From assembly GCA_037190175.1 (NCBI GenBank), contig JBBCJM010000039.1:1-16141 (forward strand): a stretch of DNA of 16,141 nt, read 5' to 3'. The DNA comes from JBBCJM01 sp037190175 (GTDB taxonomy: Bacteria > Pseudomonadota > Alphaproteobacteria > Rhodobacterales > Rhodobacteraceae). Made by a program: the position numbers and the translations under genes. Positions 6,901-15,400 of the stretch are shown here, piece after piece (the first letter of the stretch is position 1; every line of letters begins with the position of its first letter). Below the pieces are notes generated by a model. It saw only the letters and a program-made list of their open reading frames with translations. It was not told the origin of the DNA and did no database searches.

Positions 6901-9900
6901 TGGCGCCGGACTGCACGGTGACCGCGGCCGAGTCGATCGCCCCGGTGATCCGCAGCGTGCCGCCCGTGACCGTGGTGTCGCCGGCATAGGTGTTGTCGCC
7001 CGACAGGATCAGCGTGCCCGCGCCGGTCTTGTTCACCCCCTCGACGCCCGAGATCACCACGCCGATCTCGGCCGTGCCGCCCGCGACCGCGATCCCCCCG
7101 CCACCCGGGTTCAGCGCCAGTCCGCCCGCGCCGGTCAGCAGGTAGCCCGAGGTCTGGAAGCTCAGGTTCGACACGTTCTGCGTGCCCTCGACCGTCACCG
7201 TGCCGGCGGTGCCGGCGAAGATCGCGTTGTTGCCCAGCCACTGGTCGTTGAAGTTGCCGTTCTGGATGGTCCAGTTGGTGTTCGCGGCGTTCCAGGTGCC
7301 GTCGCCGCCGTCGACCGCGCCGTTGCCGCCGTCGCCGGCGCCGTCCCAGTACTGGTCGGCCGGGCCGTTGCCGACCCGCAGGTTCACCTGCCCGTCGATA
7401 TTGGTCAGCACCGTGGCGGTGCCGCCCGGGTTCAGCCCGATGGACAGGGTGTTGTCGGTCAGCCCGCCGCCGTATTCGAACAGCCGGTAATAGCCGTCGG
7501 CCAGCGAGGCCGAGGTGATGTCCAGCATGCCGCCCAGCGTCAGGTTGCCGCCGACCAGGATCACGTCGTTGGCCACGTCGGGCACCATCGCATTGGCCGC
7601 GCCCAGCTCGAACTCGGTGGTCGAGCCGCCGTCCAGCACCAGGTCGCCCGCGATCTCCAGCACGCCCGGGCTGGCGCCCGCGGCCAGGGTGCCGCCGGCG
7701 TTCACGTTCACGTCGCCCAGCACCGTGCCGGTGCCCTGCAGCGTGCCGCCCGCGTTGACGTTCAGCGTCATGGCGTTGCCGGCGCTGTCGCCGAAGCTGC
7801 CGTTGACCTGCAGGGTGCCGCCGTCGACCTCCACCGTGCCGGTGAAGTCGCTGCCGCCGCCGTTGCTGCCGGCCAGGGTCAGGGTGCCCGTGCCCTCCTT
7901 GGTCAGGGTGCCGGTGCCGGCGATCACCCCGCCGTAGGTGGTCGAGGCGTCGTTGCCGCCCGCGGTCAGGTCGCCGGTCAGGTTCACCGTGCCGCCGGTC
8001 CCGGCCAGCGCGCCCACCGCCTCGTCCACGTTCACGTTCACCGTGCCGCCGTTCACCGTCAGCGCATTGGCGTCGGACAGGTCGCTGCCCGCGTTCAGGT
8101 TCAGCGTGCCGGCGGTCACCGTGGTGGCGCCGGTCACCTCGCCGGTATTGGTGAAGGTGCCGCCCGAAACGGTCAGCGCCCCGTCGATCAGCCCCGCGTT
8201 CGCGCCGGTGCCGGCCGAGCCCACGTTGCCGGTCACCGTGCCGCCGCCGGCCACGGTCAGGCTGCCCGCCGCGCCCACGCTCACGTTCGAGGCGACCGAG
8301 CCGCTGTCGGGCGCGGCGGTGCCGATGGTCAGCGCGCCCGCGGTCACCGTGGTGGGGCCGGCATAGGTGTTGTCGCCGGTCAGGGTGACGGCGGCCGTCG
8401 CCCCGTTCACCGCCAGCCCGCCCGCGCCGTCGATGACGCCCGAGATGGCCGAGGCGCCCGTGGTCAGCGTCAGCACCGCCCCCGCGCCGTCCAGCGTGAT
8501 GCCGCCCGCGCCGTTCACCGAGGCCACCGTCTCGGGCCCCTCGATGGTGAACTGGCCGGCGTTGGTGATCGCCGCCGCGGCGTCCAGCGCGCCGCCGTCG
8601 GTTTCCAGCGTGCCGTCCGCGCCGGTGGCGATGGTGGCCGAATCGGTGGAGCCGGTAATCCGCAGCGTGCCCTCGTCGATGGCCAGCGCGCCGGTATGGG
8701 TGCTGTTGCCGCCGAGGATCTGGGTCCCGGTGCCCTCCTTGGTCAGGGTGCCGGCGCCGGTCAGGGCGCCGCCATAGGTGGAGGACGCATCGCCGCCCCC
8801 GATGGTCAGGCCGGCGGCCAGGTTCACCGTGCCGCCGGTCCCGGCCAGCGCGGCCACCACCTCGTCCACGTTCACGTTCACCGTGCCGCCGTTCACCGTC
8901 AGCAGGTCGGCGTCCGAGAGGTCGCTGCCCGCGTTCAGGTTCAGCGTGCCCCCGGTCACCGTGGTGGCGCCGCTCACCGTGCCGGCGTTGTCGGTCGTCC
9001 CGCCGGTCACGGTCAGCGCGGCGATGGTGCCCGCGTTCGTGGTCTGGCCCGCGGTGGTCACCGCACCGGCAGAGCTGCCCGCGCCCACCGCGAACAAGGC
9101 CCCCGAGGCCACGGCGACCTCCGACACCAGCGAGGCGCCGGGGACGAGCACCAGCCCGCCCCCCAGCACGCTGGTCGCGCCGGTATAGGTATGGTCGGCC
9201 GACAGGAACAGCGTGGCCGCTCCCGTCTTGGTCAGCCCGCCGGTCCCGTCGATCACCCCGGCGAAGCTGCCGCCGCTCACGGTCAGCGTGTTGGCCCCCA
9301 GCGTCACCGTGCTGGTGGCCGAGCCGCTGTTCAGCGGGCCGATGGTCTCGCTGCCCGTCAGGGTCAGGTTGCCGGTGCCGTTCAGCGTCACCGCCGCGCT
9401 GTCCGACAGCGCCGCGCCGTCCACGCTCAGCACGGCGCCATCGGCCACGGTGATGCCGAGCGAGCCGATGGAGCCCGTCACCACCAGGGTGCCCGCCGAC
9501 ACGGTGGTGTCCGCGGTATAGCCGCTGCTGCCGGTCAGGGTCAGGGTGCCGGCGCCGGTCTTGACCAGCCCCAGGGTCGAGGTGCCGTTCTGGATCGAGC
9601 CGGAGAAGGTGGAGGAACCGCTGCCGACGAACGCGGTCACCAGCGTGCCCGCGCCGCCGTTGTTGATGATCGTGCCGCCGCCGCCGAGGTTGTTGACGGT
9701 GGTGGCGAACCCGTTCACGTCCAGCCTGGCGCCGCTGGCGATGCCGACCGTCTTGCTGTCCGATCCGGCCAGCGCGCCGGTGCCGGCCGCCGCGTTGCCG
9801 ATCTGCAGCGTGCCGCCGGCGATCTGGATGGCGATGGGCAGGCCGCCGCCGTCGGTGACCGAGCCCGGCGCCAGCACCACCGTGCCGGTGGCGGAGGCCG

Positions 9901-11437
9901 AGCCGTAGATGGTGGTCGAGCCGCCGAGATAGGACAGGATGCCGGTCCCCAGCGTCAGCGTCTGGCCCGCGGCGGCCGCGAAGGTGCCGGTGGAGCCCGA
10001 GCCCACCCCGGCGATCAGGCCGGTCAGCGTGGTGTCGCCGATGGCCAGCACGGTGGCGCCGTTGCTGACCCCCAGCGTCCCGTCCACATCGCCGCCGTCC
10101 AGCTGCAGCGTGCCGCCGGTGACCGTGGCGTCGCCGGTCACGCTGCCGGTCAGGGTGAAGGTGCCGCCGGTGACGTCGAGGTTGCCGCCGATGGTGCCGG
10201 CATTGCTGCCGCTGCCGCCCGTGGCGACGTTGCCGAAGACCGTGCCGCCGGCCGCAACGGTCAGCGTGCCGCCGGCGCCCACGGTCACGTCCGAGGCGAT
10301 CGAGCCCTGGGTGGCGTTGCCGATGGTCAGCGCGCCGGAGGTGACCGTGGTCCCCCCGGCATAGGTGTTGGCGCCGGTCAGCGTGGCGTCGGCGCCGTCC
10401 ACCACCAGCGCGCCGTCGCCGCTGATGATGCCGCCATAGGTGTAGGGATCGACGGTGGCGGCCAGCGTCAGCACCGTCGCGGCATCGGCGATCGTGATGT
10501 TGCCCGCGAGGCCCAGCACGCCGACCGTCTCGCTGCCGCCGAGGGCCAGGGTCGAGCCGCTTTCGCCGAAGATGTTCACCGGCTGGCCGAAGGTGCCGCC
10601 CGTGGTGGTGGTGACGGTGGCCGTCCCGGGCTCCAGGCCGATCCAGAGCGAGGTGCTTTGCGTCGTGGCCCCGGCGTCGAAGATCAGGTCGCCGGACTGG
10701 ACGACGATCGCTCCGCTGTGGGTGAGGTTGCCCGTCAGGGTCAGGGCCGAGCCCGGATCGGCGATCACCTGGATCGCGCCCGCGCCGGCGATGTTGCCCT
10801 CGTAGCTGGCGGCGCCTGCATTCTGCCAGACCCCCAGGGTCGAGCCGGCGCCGATGCTGACGGTTCCGCCCGTCCCTGACAGGTTGGTGATCGCGCGCGT
10901 GCCGGAACCGTCGAGCAGGCTCAGCGTCCCGTCGTTCACCGTCGTGCTGCCGATGACGGCGTAGAGGTTGGGGGAGGACGCGGGCGGGCCGGGATCGAAA
11001 TCGGGATCGGCCCCGATGTTCACCGTGCCGCCGCTCAGCGTCAGGTCGCCGGCCAGTTGGCCGTTGATGGCCACCACCCCGGTGCCGCTGACCGTCACGC
11101 CCGCGCCGCCGGTGGTCAGCACCCCGTCGATCGTCAGCGTCCCGCCCGAGACCCCGACCGAGCCCACGCTCTGCGCGCCGGTGACCACCGGCTGGTTGTC
11201 CCCGCCGTCGCCGGTATGGGTCACGTCGTCCGCAGCCCCGGGCACCCCGTCGGGATCCCAGTTTTCGCCCGTGGCCCAGTCGCTGTCGGTCTGCCCGTCC
11301 CAGGTCTGCGCCAGGGCCGGCACCGTGACCAGCGACAGCGCCGCCAGGAGCGCGGTCGTGGCCAGCAGCCTCGCCCGGTCGCGGGGCCTCGCGAGCGGCT
11401 GGCCGAGAGAGGCAGTCCGGTGGGCATTCAGCGACAT
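3992..11437 (-). CDS. Giant autotransporter (type Va) with PATR-repeat passenger and C-terminal beta-barrel
   Basis: A 2481-residue outer-membrane protein. The start at 11437 is preferred because AGGA lies 7 bases upstream and it leads to a long signal peptide: Arg-rich n-region, hydrophobic core at about 24-40, ALA cleavage before Q44. An in-frame ATG at 11488 has a poorer ribosome-binding site. The passenger (about 44-2150) is Gly/Thr/Ala/Val-rich beta-helix sequence with about ten passenger-associated transport repeats of the form GAGTLxLSGDNTYTGxTTVxxGTL (TIGR02601/PATR type). WDG...W modules (TWDGQTDSDWATGENW near 45; a second, QYWDGAGDGG, mid-passenger) resemble those opening other autotransporter passengers. 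The last roughly 320 residues form the translocator barrel, with cysteines in AEQGC and DIGC near its start and the terminal phenylalanine of VRLSF that BAM recognises. There is no visible protease or lipase motif, so adhesion or aggregation is more likely than enzymatic activity; that is inference. Long intragenic repeats are listed separately. A strong terminator follows. Confidence 0.92.
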   Translation of the reverse strand: MSLNAHRTASLGQPLARPRDRARLLATTALLAALSLVTVPALAQTWDGQTDSDWATGENWDPDGVPGAADDVTHTGDGGDNQPVVTGAQSVGSVGVSGGTLTIDGVLTTGGAGVTVSGTGVVAINGQLAGDLTLSGGTVNIGADPDFDPGPPASSPNLYAVIGSTTVNDGTLSLLDGSGTRAITNLSGTGGTVSIGAGSTLGVWQNAGAASYEGNIAGAGAIQVIADPGSALTLTGNLTHSGAIVVQSGDLIFDAGATTQSTSLWIGLEPGTATVTTTTGGTFGQPVNIFGESGSTLALGGSETVGVLGLAGNITIADAATVLTLAATVDPYTYGGIISGDGALVVDGADATLTGANTYAGGTTVTSGALTIGNATQGSIASDVTVGAGGTLTVAAGGTVFGNVATGGSGSNAGTIGGNLDVTGGTFTLTGSVTGDATVTGGTLQLDGGDVDGTLGVSNGATVLAIGDTTLTGLIAGVGSGSTGTFAAAAGQTLTLGTGILSYLGGSTTIYGSASATGTVVLAPGSVTDGGGLPIAIQIAGGTLQIGNAAAGTGALAGSDSKTVGIASGARLDVNGFATTVNNLGGGGTIINNGGAGTLVTAFVGSGSSTFSGSIQNGTSTLGLVKTGAGTLTLTGSSGYTADTTVSAGTLVVTGSIGSLGITVADGAVLSVDGAALSDSAAVTLNGTGNLTLTGSETIGPLNSGSATSTVTLGANTLTVSGGSFAGVIDGTGGLTKTGAATLFLSADHTYTGATSVLGGGLVLVPGASLVSEVAVASGALFAVGAGSSAGAVTTAGQTTNAGTIAALTVTGGTTDNAGTVSGATTVTGGTLNLNAGSDLSDADLLTVNGGTVNVNVDEVVAALAGTGGTVNLAAGLTIGGGDASSTYGGALTGAGTLTKEGTGTQILGGNSTHTGALAIDEGTLRITGSTDSATIATGADGTLETDGGALDAAAAITNAGQFTIEGPETVASVNGAGGITLDGAGAVLTLTTGASAISGVIDGAGGLAVNGATAAVTLTGDNTYAGPTTVTAGALTIGTAAPDSGSVASNVSVGAAGSLTVAGGGTVTGNVGSAGTGANAGLIDGALTVSGGTFTNTGEVTGATTVTAGTLNLNAGSDLSDANALTVNGGTVNVNVDEAVGALAGTGGTVNLTGDLTAGGNDASTTYGGVIAGTGTLTKEGTGTLTLAGSNGGGSDFTGTVEVDGGTLQVNGSFGDSAGNAMTLNVNAGGTLQGTGTVLGDVNVNAGGTLAAGASPGVLEIAGDLVLDGGSTTEFELGAANAMVPDVANDVILVGGNLTLGGMLDITSASLADGYYRLFEYGGGLTDNTLSIGLNPGGTATVLTNIDGQVNLRVGNGPADQYWDGAGDGGNGAVDGGDGTWNAANTNWTIQNGNFNDQWLGNNAIFAGTAGTVTVEGTQNVSNLSFQTSGYLLTGAGGLALNPGGGGIAVAGGTAEIGVVISGVEGVNKTGAGTLILSGDNTYAGDTTVTGGTLRITGAIDSAAVTVQSGASLEAASGLPGGALRDDAAVTLNGTGNLTLGADETIGALNSASATSTVTLDGNTLTVGAGSFAGVIGPAGDAGGLTKTGPGTLTLSGDSLYTGETAVEGGVLVVSGSIASAVVTVEDTGSLHVGGGSLIDTAAVTLNGTGDLTLTDDETIGSLTSASAASTVTLGANTLTLGEGDFAGVIGAGGDAGGLTKTGAGTLILRGDNQYTGDTAVEGGTLELAAGAGIDSGSVTVSNDATLLTAGGALDAATEVTVEDTATLDVGAGAEAFAALTQTGGTVTGAGGSIDLAGAFTQSGAASTTAGALTITAGSFTQSDGATIADGTEVNASGAQTLNGGTIAGQLTGTGPVTVQTGTTTLEATGLIAGPTTIASQLDVNGGEMSGAVTNNGTLNIAGGTFSGGLTNNATATAQGAISGTLTNAGGGTFTLAGNITGGSIASFTNAGTTTIGGFTFEGVGTYANSGTTTLDPGGVLRATAINNTGGITLAGATLNGSVTNGGTITVSGASAIDGALSGGGVVDLTAVAGDHTLTLTGAAGAVGPHTFLLNYDNAGVGDRLVAGSAGVFGGGQFFDITLSGDFGLATQAILVQGQTGIANTFAVGGATLGGAVIYSVIDSGGNTVLVAESNPGVGGIASGVSLTQALISNVVNRPSSPFASGLAAEQGCSQGGYFRGIVGRSSADGSSFNGITRRANELSARYGGVQAGWDIGCNDGRFLNGWDGAVGALVGYNLGSTDQPIRLNLGSGTPTLTSTTTTDFRQSYVGLYVVGNRDRLTLDAQLRFENTKYTLNETVEADFEGLGLDDSSFSAKGVNFTGRLSYRLDLNDDGLNFVPTAGVSITRTGASRLDFTNGNVLDLHAYTSTVGFIGGTIAKSRINEAGDAGSTVFGSLNYYREFGGDRTSTFTTATGETTPITATPIEGFGEASVGWNYVKILESGPGGAKQLNANIRADARFGGNVSNSYSLTAQVRLSF
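6331..6540 (-). repeat. Intragenic repeat unit B, copy 1 (autotransporter passenger)
   Basis: This segment recurs nearly unchanged 342 bp further on (6673-6882, a 114-residue step) and again at about 9226-9420. Shared landmarks in all three are TCTTGGTCAGCCCGCCGG, then CCGTGCTGG, then GTGCCGTTCAGCGTCACCGC. It encodes a passenger unit GGLTKTGAGTL preceded by a run of the type AVTLNGTGxLTLxxxETIGxLxSxSAxSTVTL. Confidence 0.75.
6673..6882 (-). repeat. Intragenic repeat unit B, copy 2
   Basis: Second copy, offset by exactly 342 bp from copy 1 without a frame change. The most alike part covers the sequence around 6755-6866, where runs of over 20 bases match copy 3. Confidence 0.75.
7861..8130 (-). 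repeat. Intragenic repeat unit A, copy 1 (840-bp step)
   Basis: The DNA here matches 8701-8970 in perfect 840-bp register (280 residues). Stretches such as GCGTTCAGGTTCAGCGTGCC and CTCGTCCACGTTCACGTTCA are identical in both. It encodes the passenger motif TLNLNAGSDLSDAN followed by LTVNGGTVNVNVDEAV and TKEGTGTLTL. Confidence 0.85.
8701..8970 (-). repeat. Intragenic repeat unit A, copy 2
   Basis: Second copy, exactly 840 bp from the first. It encodes the same motif with few changes (GSDLSDADLLTVNGG, NVNVDEVVAALAG). Third-position identity as well as protein identity points to recent duplication or ongoing gene conversion rather than old divergence. Confidence 0.85.
9226..9420 (-). repeat. Intragenic repeat unit B, copy 3
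   Basis: Third copy about 2.5 kb away. It differs from copy 2 by a 9-bp (three-codon) length change: GPAGDAGGLTK in copy 2 against DGTGGLTK here. The reading frame is preserved. Confidence 0.7.
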
Positions 11438-11460
11438 GGCGCGATCCTGCAACGGGTTCG

Positions 11461-11478
11461 GCGGCCGAAAAGGGCCGC
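11461..11478. other. Hairpin in the autotransporter leader
   Basis: GCGGCC (11461-11466) and GGCCGC (11473-11478) flank a six-base loop. It lies in the presumed untranslated leader 24-41 bases ahead of the autotransporter start, just before the ribosome-binding site, where it could affect transcription or translation. If translation instead started at 11488 it would be coding. Confidence 0.35.
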
Positions 11479-11510
11479 AGGGGTTCATTTTGCCAGAACC
11501 TACGCGAAGC

Positions 11511-11525
11511 TGCGAAAATGTCGCA
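11511..11525. promoter_or_regulatory. Palindrome upstream of the autotransporter gene, possible operator
   Basis: TGCGA and TCGCA flank AAATG, in the most AT-rich part of the 153-bp gap upstream of the autotransporter. On the minus strand TTGCGA (11521-11526) could serve as a poor -35, but no convincing -10 follows at the right distance. A regulator site or a weak promoter element is possible. Confidence 0.3.
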
Positions 11526-11550
11526 ACGGAAAACGCTTGTTCAGCGCGTG

Positions 11551-11570
11551 GCCCCCTTGCAGGCGGGGGC
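11551..11570 (-). terminator. Weak GC hairpin after the sulfotransferase gene
   Basis: GCCCCC (11551-11556) pairs with GGGGGC (11565-11570) over an eight-base loop, 21 bases past the sulfotransferase stop. No T-run follows. It may be a weak or Rho-assisted terminator or attenuator, leaving some read-through into the autotransporter. Confidence 0.35.
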
Positions 11571-11590
11571 GGTGTTTCCTTTCCGACACG

Positions 11591-12319
11591 TCATTCCGCG
11601 GGCCAGCCCGCCCAGACGCTGCGCTCCGCCGCCGCGATGAGCGCCCTGTCCTGCCGGTTCGACTGTTCCAGCAGCGCCAGAAGCCCGGGATCGTCCGTGG
11701 CCGGCCGGGGTTTCTCGCCCGAGCGGTTGAGGTGCAGCGCCGGGGCGGTGAACTGCGGCCAGACCGGGCGCAGCAGCTGCCGGAACCGCTCGATGCTGTA
11801 GTCGAAGCTCTCCACCCGGCCCACGAAGTCCAGCACCTCCAGCGCGGCGATGGCGCGCTCCAGTTCCTCTCCCGGGCCGGGCACGAAACGCGCCAGCCGG
11901 CCGACGTGGAAGTCGCGGCACTGCCGGTCGCCGGGAACCGCCAGCCGGCCGCGGACATAGCCGCCGAAGTCGGACTGCCGCGCCAGCCGGGTGCCCAGCC
12001 CCTCGGCCGCGTTGCCCGGCGCCTGCGCCCGCTCGAACTGGTAGGCCGAGCGGATCCGGGCGACGGGATCGCGCAGGAACAGCGCCGAGATGACGCGCAC
12101 CCCGCGGATCCGCGGCGCCGGGCCATTGGCGGTGTGGCTGGAGAACACGGCCGCCCGGGGATTGTCGGCGATCCATTGCGCCACCCGGTCGGCGTTGTCG
12201 GGCTGGTCGAACTCGGCCGTCACCCAGCGGCCGGGGAAGTTGCGCTTCAGGATCGCGTCGAACGAGGTGCCGGCATTCTTGAACAGGTGATAATGCAGGA
12301 TGACGGTGCGTTCGGTCAT
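11591..12319 (-). CDS. Sulfotransferase-family protein (probable carbohydrate sulfotransferase)
   Basis: A 242-residue cytoplasmic protein. The N-terminus ILHYHLFKNAGTSF (7-20) has the PAPS 5'-phosphosulfate-binding loop typical of the Sulfotransfer_2/carbohydrate group (HxxKNAGTS in place of HxPKTGGTS). VISALFLRDPVARIRSAY (76-93) is the 3'-phosphate-binding element, with R83 and S91 in the expected places. SSHTANG (60-66) resembles the conserved HxPxG-type segment of the family. The likely reaction is transfer of sulfate from PAPS to a sugar hydroxyl. The start at 12319 is chosen because it puts the first beta strand directly at the N-terminus and follows a GAGGGGGG run; a longer in-frame start (12391) would nearly reach the upstream gene and adds an unconserved basic tail. 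It lies 85 bp after the glycosyltransferase stop with no terminator between, so co-transcription is likely and the acceptor may be that enzyme's glycan. The acceptor cannot be read from sequence. Confidence 0.8.
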   Translation of the reverse strand: MTERTVILHYHLFKNAGTSFDAILKRNFPGRWVTAEFDQPDNADRVAQWIADNPRAAVFSSHTANGPAPRIRGVRVISALFLRDPVARIRSAYQFERAQAPGNAAEGLGTRLARQSDFGGYVRGRLAVPGDRQCRDFHVGRLARFVPGPGEELERAIAALEVLDFVGRVESFDYSIERFRQLLRPVWPQFTAPALHLNRSGEKPRPATDDPGLLALLEQSNRQDRALIAAAERSVWAGWPAE

Positions 12320-12404
12320 CGCGCTGGCCCCCCTCGACCCCCCGGCTGGCCATCGGGCAGTACAGATCGGCCGGCGCCGCTGCAACACCATTGTCCCGGC
12401 GGGG

Positions 12405-15400
12405 TCAGGCGGCGGGGCGGCGGGCCTCGACCAGCGCCACGCCGGTCAGCGCGCATTCGGGCAAGGGAAGGCGGTCCGTGCGCACCTCCCACCCCGCGGC
12501 CTCCAGCGCCTTGACGGTGGCGGCGATGGGCCAGGGGTCGGCGCGCACCTCGCCCGGCTGCCCGCCCGGCGGGGCGCAGGCCAGCACCAGCCGGCCGGCC
12601 CCGGCGAGGGGGCCCGACAGCAGCGCCTCCACCGCGCCCGCCATGCCGCCGTCCAGCGCCAGCCGGGCCACGCCGGTGGGCGCGGGCCCGTCGGCCAGGT
12701 CCCCCCGCGCCGCCAGCAGGGTCGCCAGCCGCTCCAACCCCGGCCCGACCGCCACCGGCCCCAGCGCGCGGGGGGCCAATCGCGCCAGCGGCCGGTCGGG
12801 CGCGCCGGCCAGCCGCGCCAGCGCCGCGGCCGCCACCCGCTCGCAGCCGTCCGGCGCCTCCGGGCCGGCGGCCAGCGCCGCGGGGTCGCCGTCGCGCAGG
12901 AAACGCCGCTGCTCCTCGGCCCCGGTCAGCGGGCAGGTGCCGGCGAAGGGCGGCGCCCCCACCTTGGCCAGTTGCCGCAGCAGCCGCTGCCGGGTGGCCT
13001 CGGGGGAATATTCCCGCCGGACGAAGGCCCGCCCGCCGCGGCTCAGCCGCTCCCACAACGCGGGGTCGTCCACCAGCCGCAGCACGGCGGCGGCGAAGTC
13101 GGCCGGCGCCTCGGCGATCAGGATCTCGGCGCCGTCCTCGAGCCCCATCCCCTCGGCCCCCACCGGCGTGGCCACGCAGGGCACCCCCGCGGCCAGCGAG
13201 GAGCCGATCTTGCCCTTGATCCCCGCGCCATAGGTCAGCGGGGCCACCGTGGCGATCAGCCCGCCCAGGCAGGCGTCGAGGTCGGGCACGAAGCCCACCA
13301 CCCGCACCCCGGGCAGGTCCAGCGCGTCGAAGGCCGGCGGCGGCGAGGAGCCGATGATGTGGAACTCCAGCTCCGGCGCGGCCTCGTGGACCAGCGGCCA
13401 GATGTGGGTCAGGAAATGCATCACCGCATCGACGTTGGGCGTATGCCGGTAGCCGCCGACGAAGCCGATGCCGCGCCGCCCCTCGCGCGGCGGCACCGCC
13501 TCGGCCAGCGGCAGCACCAGCGGGATCACCGACAGCCCGTCGCGCACCCCCATCGACCGCAGCAGCGCATGTTCGTGCTGCGAGACCAGGATGGTGTCCG
13601 AGGCGGCGGAGATCACCGCCAGCTCGCGGTCGCGGGTGATCTGGGCCTCGGCCACCTCCTCCGGCGGGTCGCCCCTCAGCCGGGCCTCGCGCTCCTTGCG
13701 CAGGAAATGCAGGTCGGCGGTGTTGAAGATGATGGGGGTGCGGGGGCAGAGCGTCCGCAGCCGCTCGATCCACTGGCCGCCATGGCCGACGCGGGTGAGG
13801 TAGAAGAGGTCGAACCCCTCGGCATGGCGGTCCAGATAGCGGGCCAGATCCTTGACATAGGGCGCATGGATCACCTCCACCCCCAGCGCCTGCAATGCCG
13901 CGCCATAGTCGCCGTCCGGCAGCAGGTTCGAGGGGACGAAGGTCACCTCGTAGCCCATCTCGAGGTAAAGCCGGATATGCCACCAGGCGATCAGCGAGCC
14001 CGCGTCGCGGTCCGGGCGCGGCACCTCGTGGTCGATCATCAGGATGCGCGGGCGGCGGGGGCGGGGGATGGCGCGGGGATGCACCGGCTGGGCGGGCAGG
14101 TGGCGCTCCAAGGCGAAGGCCCACCGCGCGCGCAGCTTCTCGAAATTCGTCACCTGGTAGGCCTTGACCCCGCTGTCGGTCGAGGTGCCCGAACTGACGC
14201 CTTCGAAATGCACCACGGTCGAGGCCGGCTGGTAGATCACCCGGAACCCCAGCTGCCGCAGCCGCATGGCGAGGTCGGTGTCCTCGCAATAGGCGGGGAC
14301 ATAGCGGGTGTCGAAGCCGCCCGCGGCCTGCCAGGCGGCGGCGGGCACCAGGATGGCGGCGCCGGAGATATAGTCGGCATCGCGGCGCAGGTTGAAGCCG
14401 GGCTCGGCCGGGTCGGCCCCGCGGCCGAGGTTGGCCCCGCCGCCCCCGGCCCAGACATAGCCGCCGGCCTCCTGAAGCGTGCCGTCGGGATAGACCAGTT
14501 TCGACCCCAGGATCCCCGCCTCGGGCGTGGCGCGGGCCAGTTCCACCAGCCGGTCGATCCAGCCCGGCAGCACCGCGGTGTCGTTGTTCAGGAAGAAGAG
14601 GAAGGGCGCGCGGGCCAGCCCGGCGGCATGGTTGCACGACCGCAGGAAGCCCATGTTCCCGGGGTTGCGGTGATAGGTGATCCCCTCCAGCCCCTCGCAG
14701 AACGCCTGCGTCTCGTCGGTGGAGCCGTCGTCGGCCAGGATCACCTGCAACCGGGTGCGGTCGCCGGCCTTCAGGATCGACCACAGGCAGCGCAGGGTGA
14801 AGAGGAACTGGTCGTAGGCCGGGATGATGACGCTGACCTCGGGGTCCTCCGATCTCAGAGCCGCCGCGCCGGCCCGCACCTCGGCGCGCACCTGGTCCCA
14901 GCTGGCGAAATCGTCGCGCCAGGCCGGTTCGGGCAGCTTGCGCAGCTCGGCCCGGCCATAGGCGAGGTAATGCAGCAGCGCCGGCCCCGGAAAGTCGTCG
15001 CGCACCTCGGGGTGGCGGGTCAGGTAGAAGGCATCGGGAAACCGGGGGGCCAGCGAGATCCAGGGCTCGCGGCCGAGGCGCAGATAGTGCAGCAGCCCGG
15101 GTTCGCGCTCGCCCGCGCGCAGGTGGCGGGCGCGGTAGGCGGCTTCGTCGAACAGCGGATGCGGCTCGATCCCCTGCGCCGCGCCGGTCTGCAGGTAATG
15201 CACCAGCGCCGATTGCCCGCCCAGGTCGGCCGGCAGCCCCGCCAGCGCCGCCTGCCGGCGGTAGTGCTGCGGGTCGAAGAGCGGCGAGAGCGTGAGATCG
15301 GCGCCCCCGGCCCCGGTCAGCAGCACCTCGAGCGGGGTCAGCTCGGGATCGGCCTCGGCCAGGCCGGGGTGGGCCCTGCGCAGGAAATCGCGGTCGTAGA

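Noticed and set aside
6300..9500. Repeats considered as a CRISPR array or mobile element
   Set aside because: The repeats are long, unequal, in frame and translated as beta-helix units. There are no spacers, terminal inverted repeats or transposase.
3902..10879. A 2325-codon open frame on the + strand, antisense to the autotransporter
   Set aside because: Its product is a monotonous Gly/Ala/Arg/His/Gln/Val mix with no domain, and it mirrors the repeats of the minus-strand gene. In very GC-rich DNA a repetitive gene leaves long antisense frames open by codon bias. The minus-strand frame has a signal peptide, PATR repeats and a barrel.
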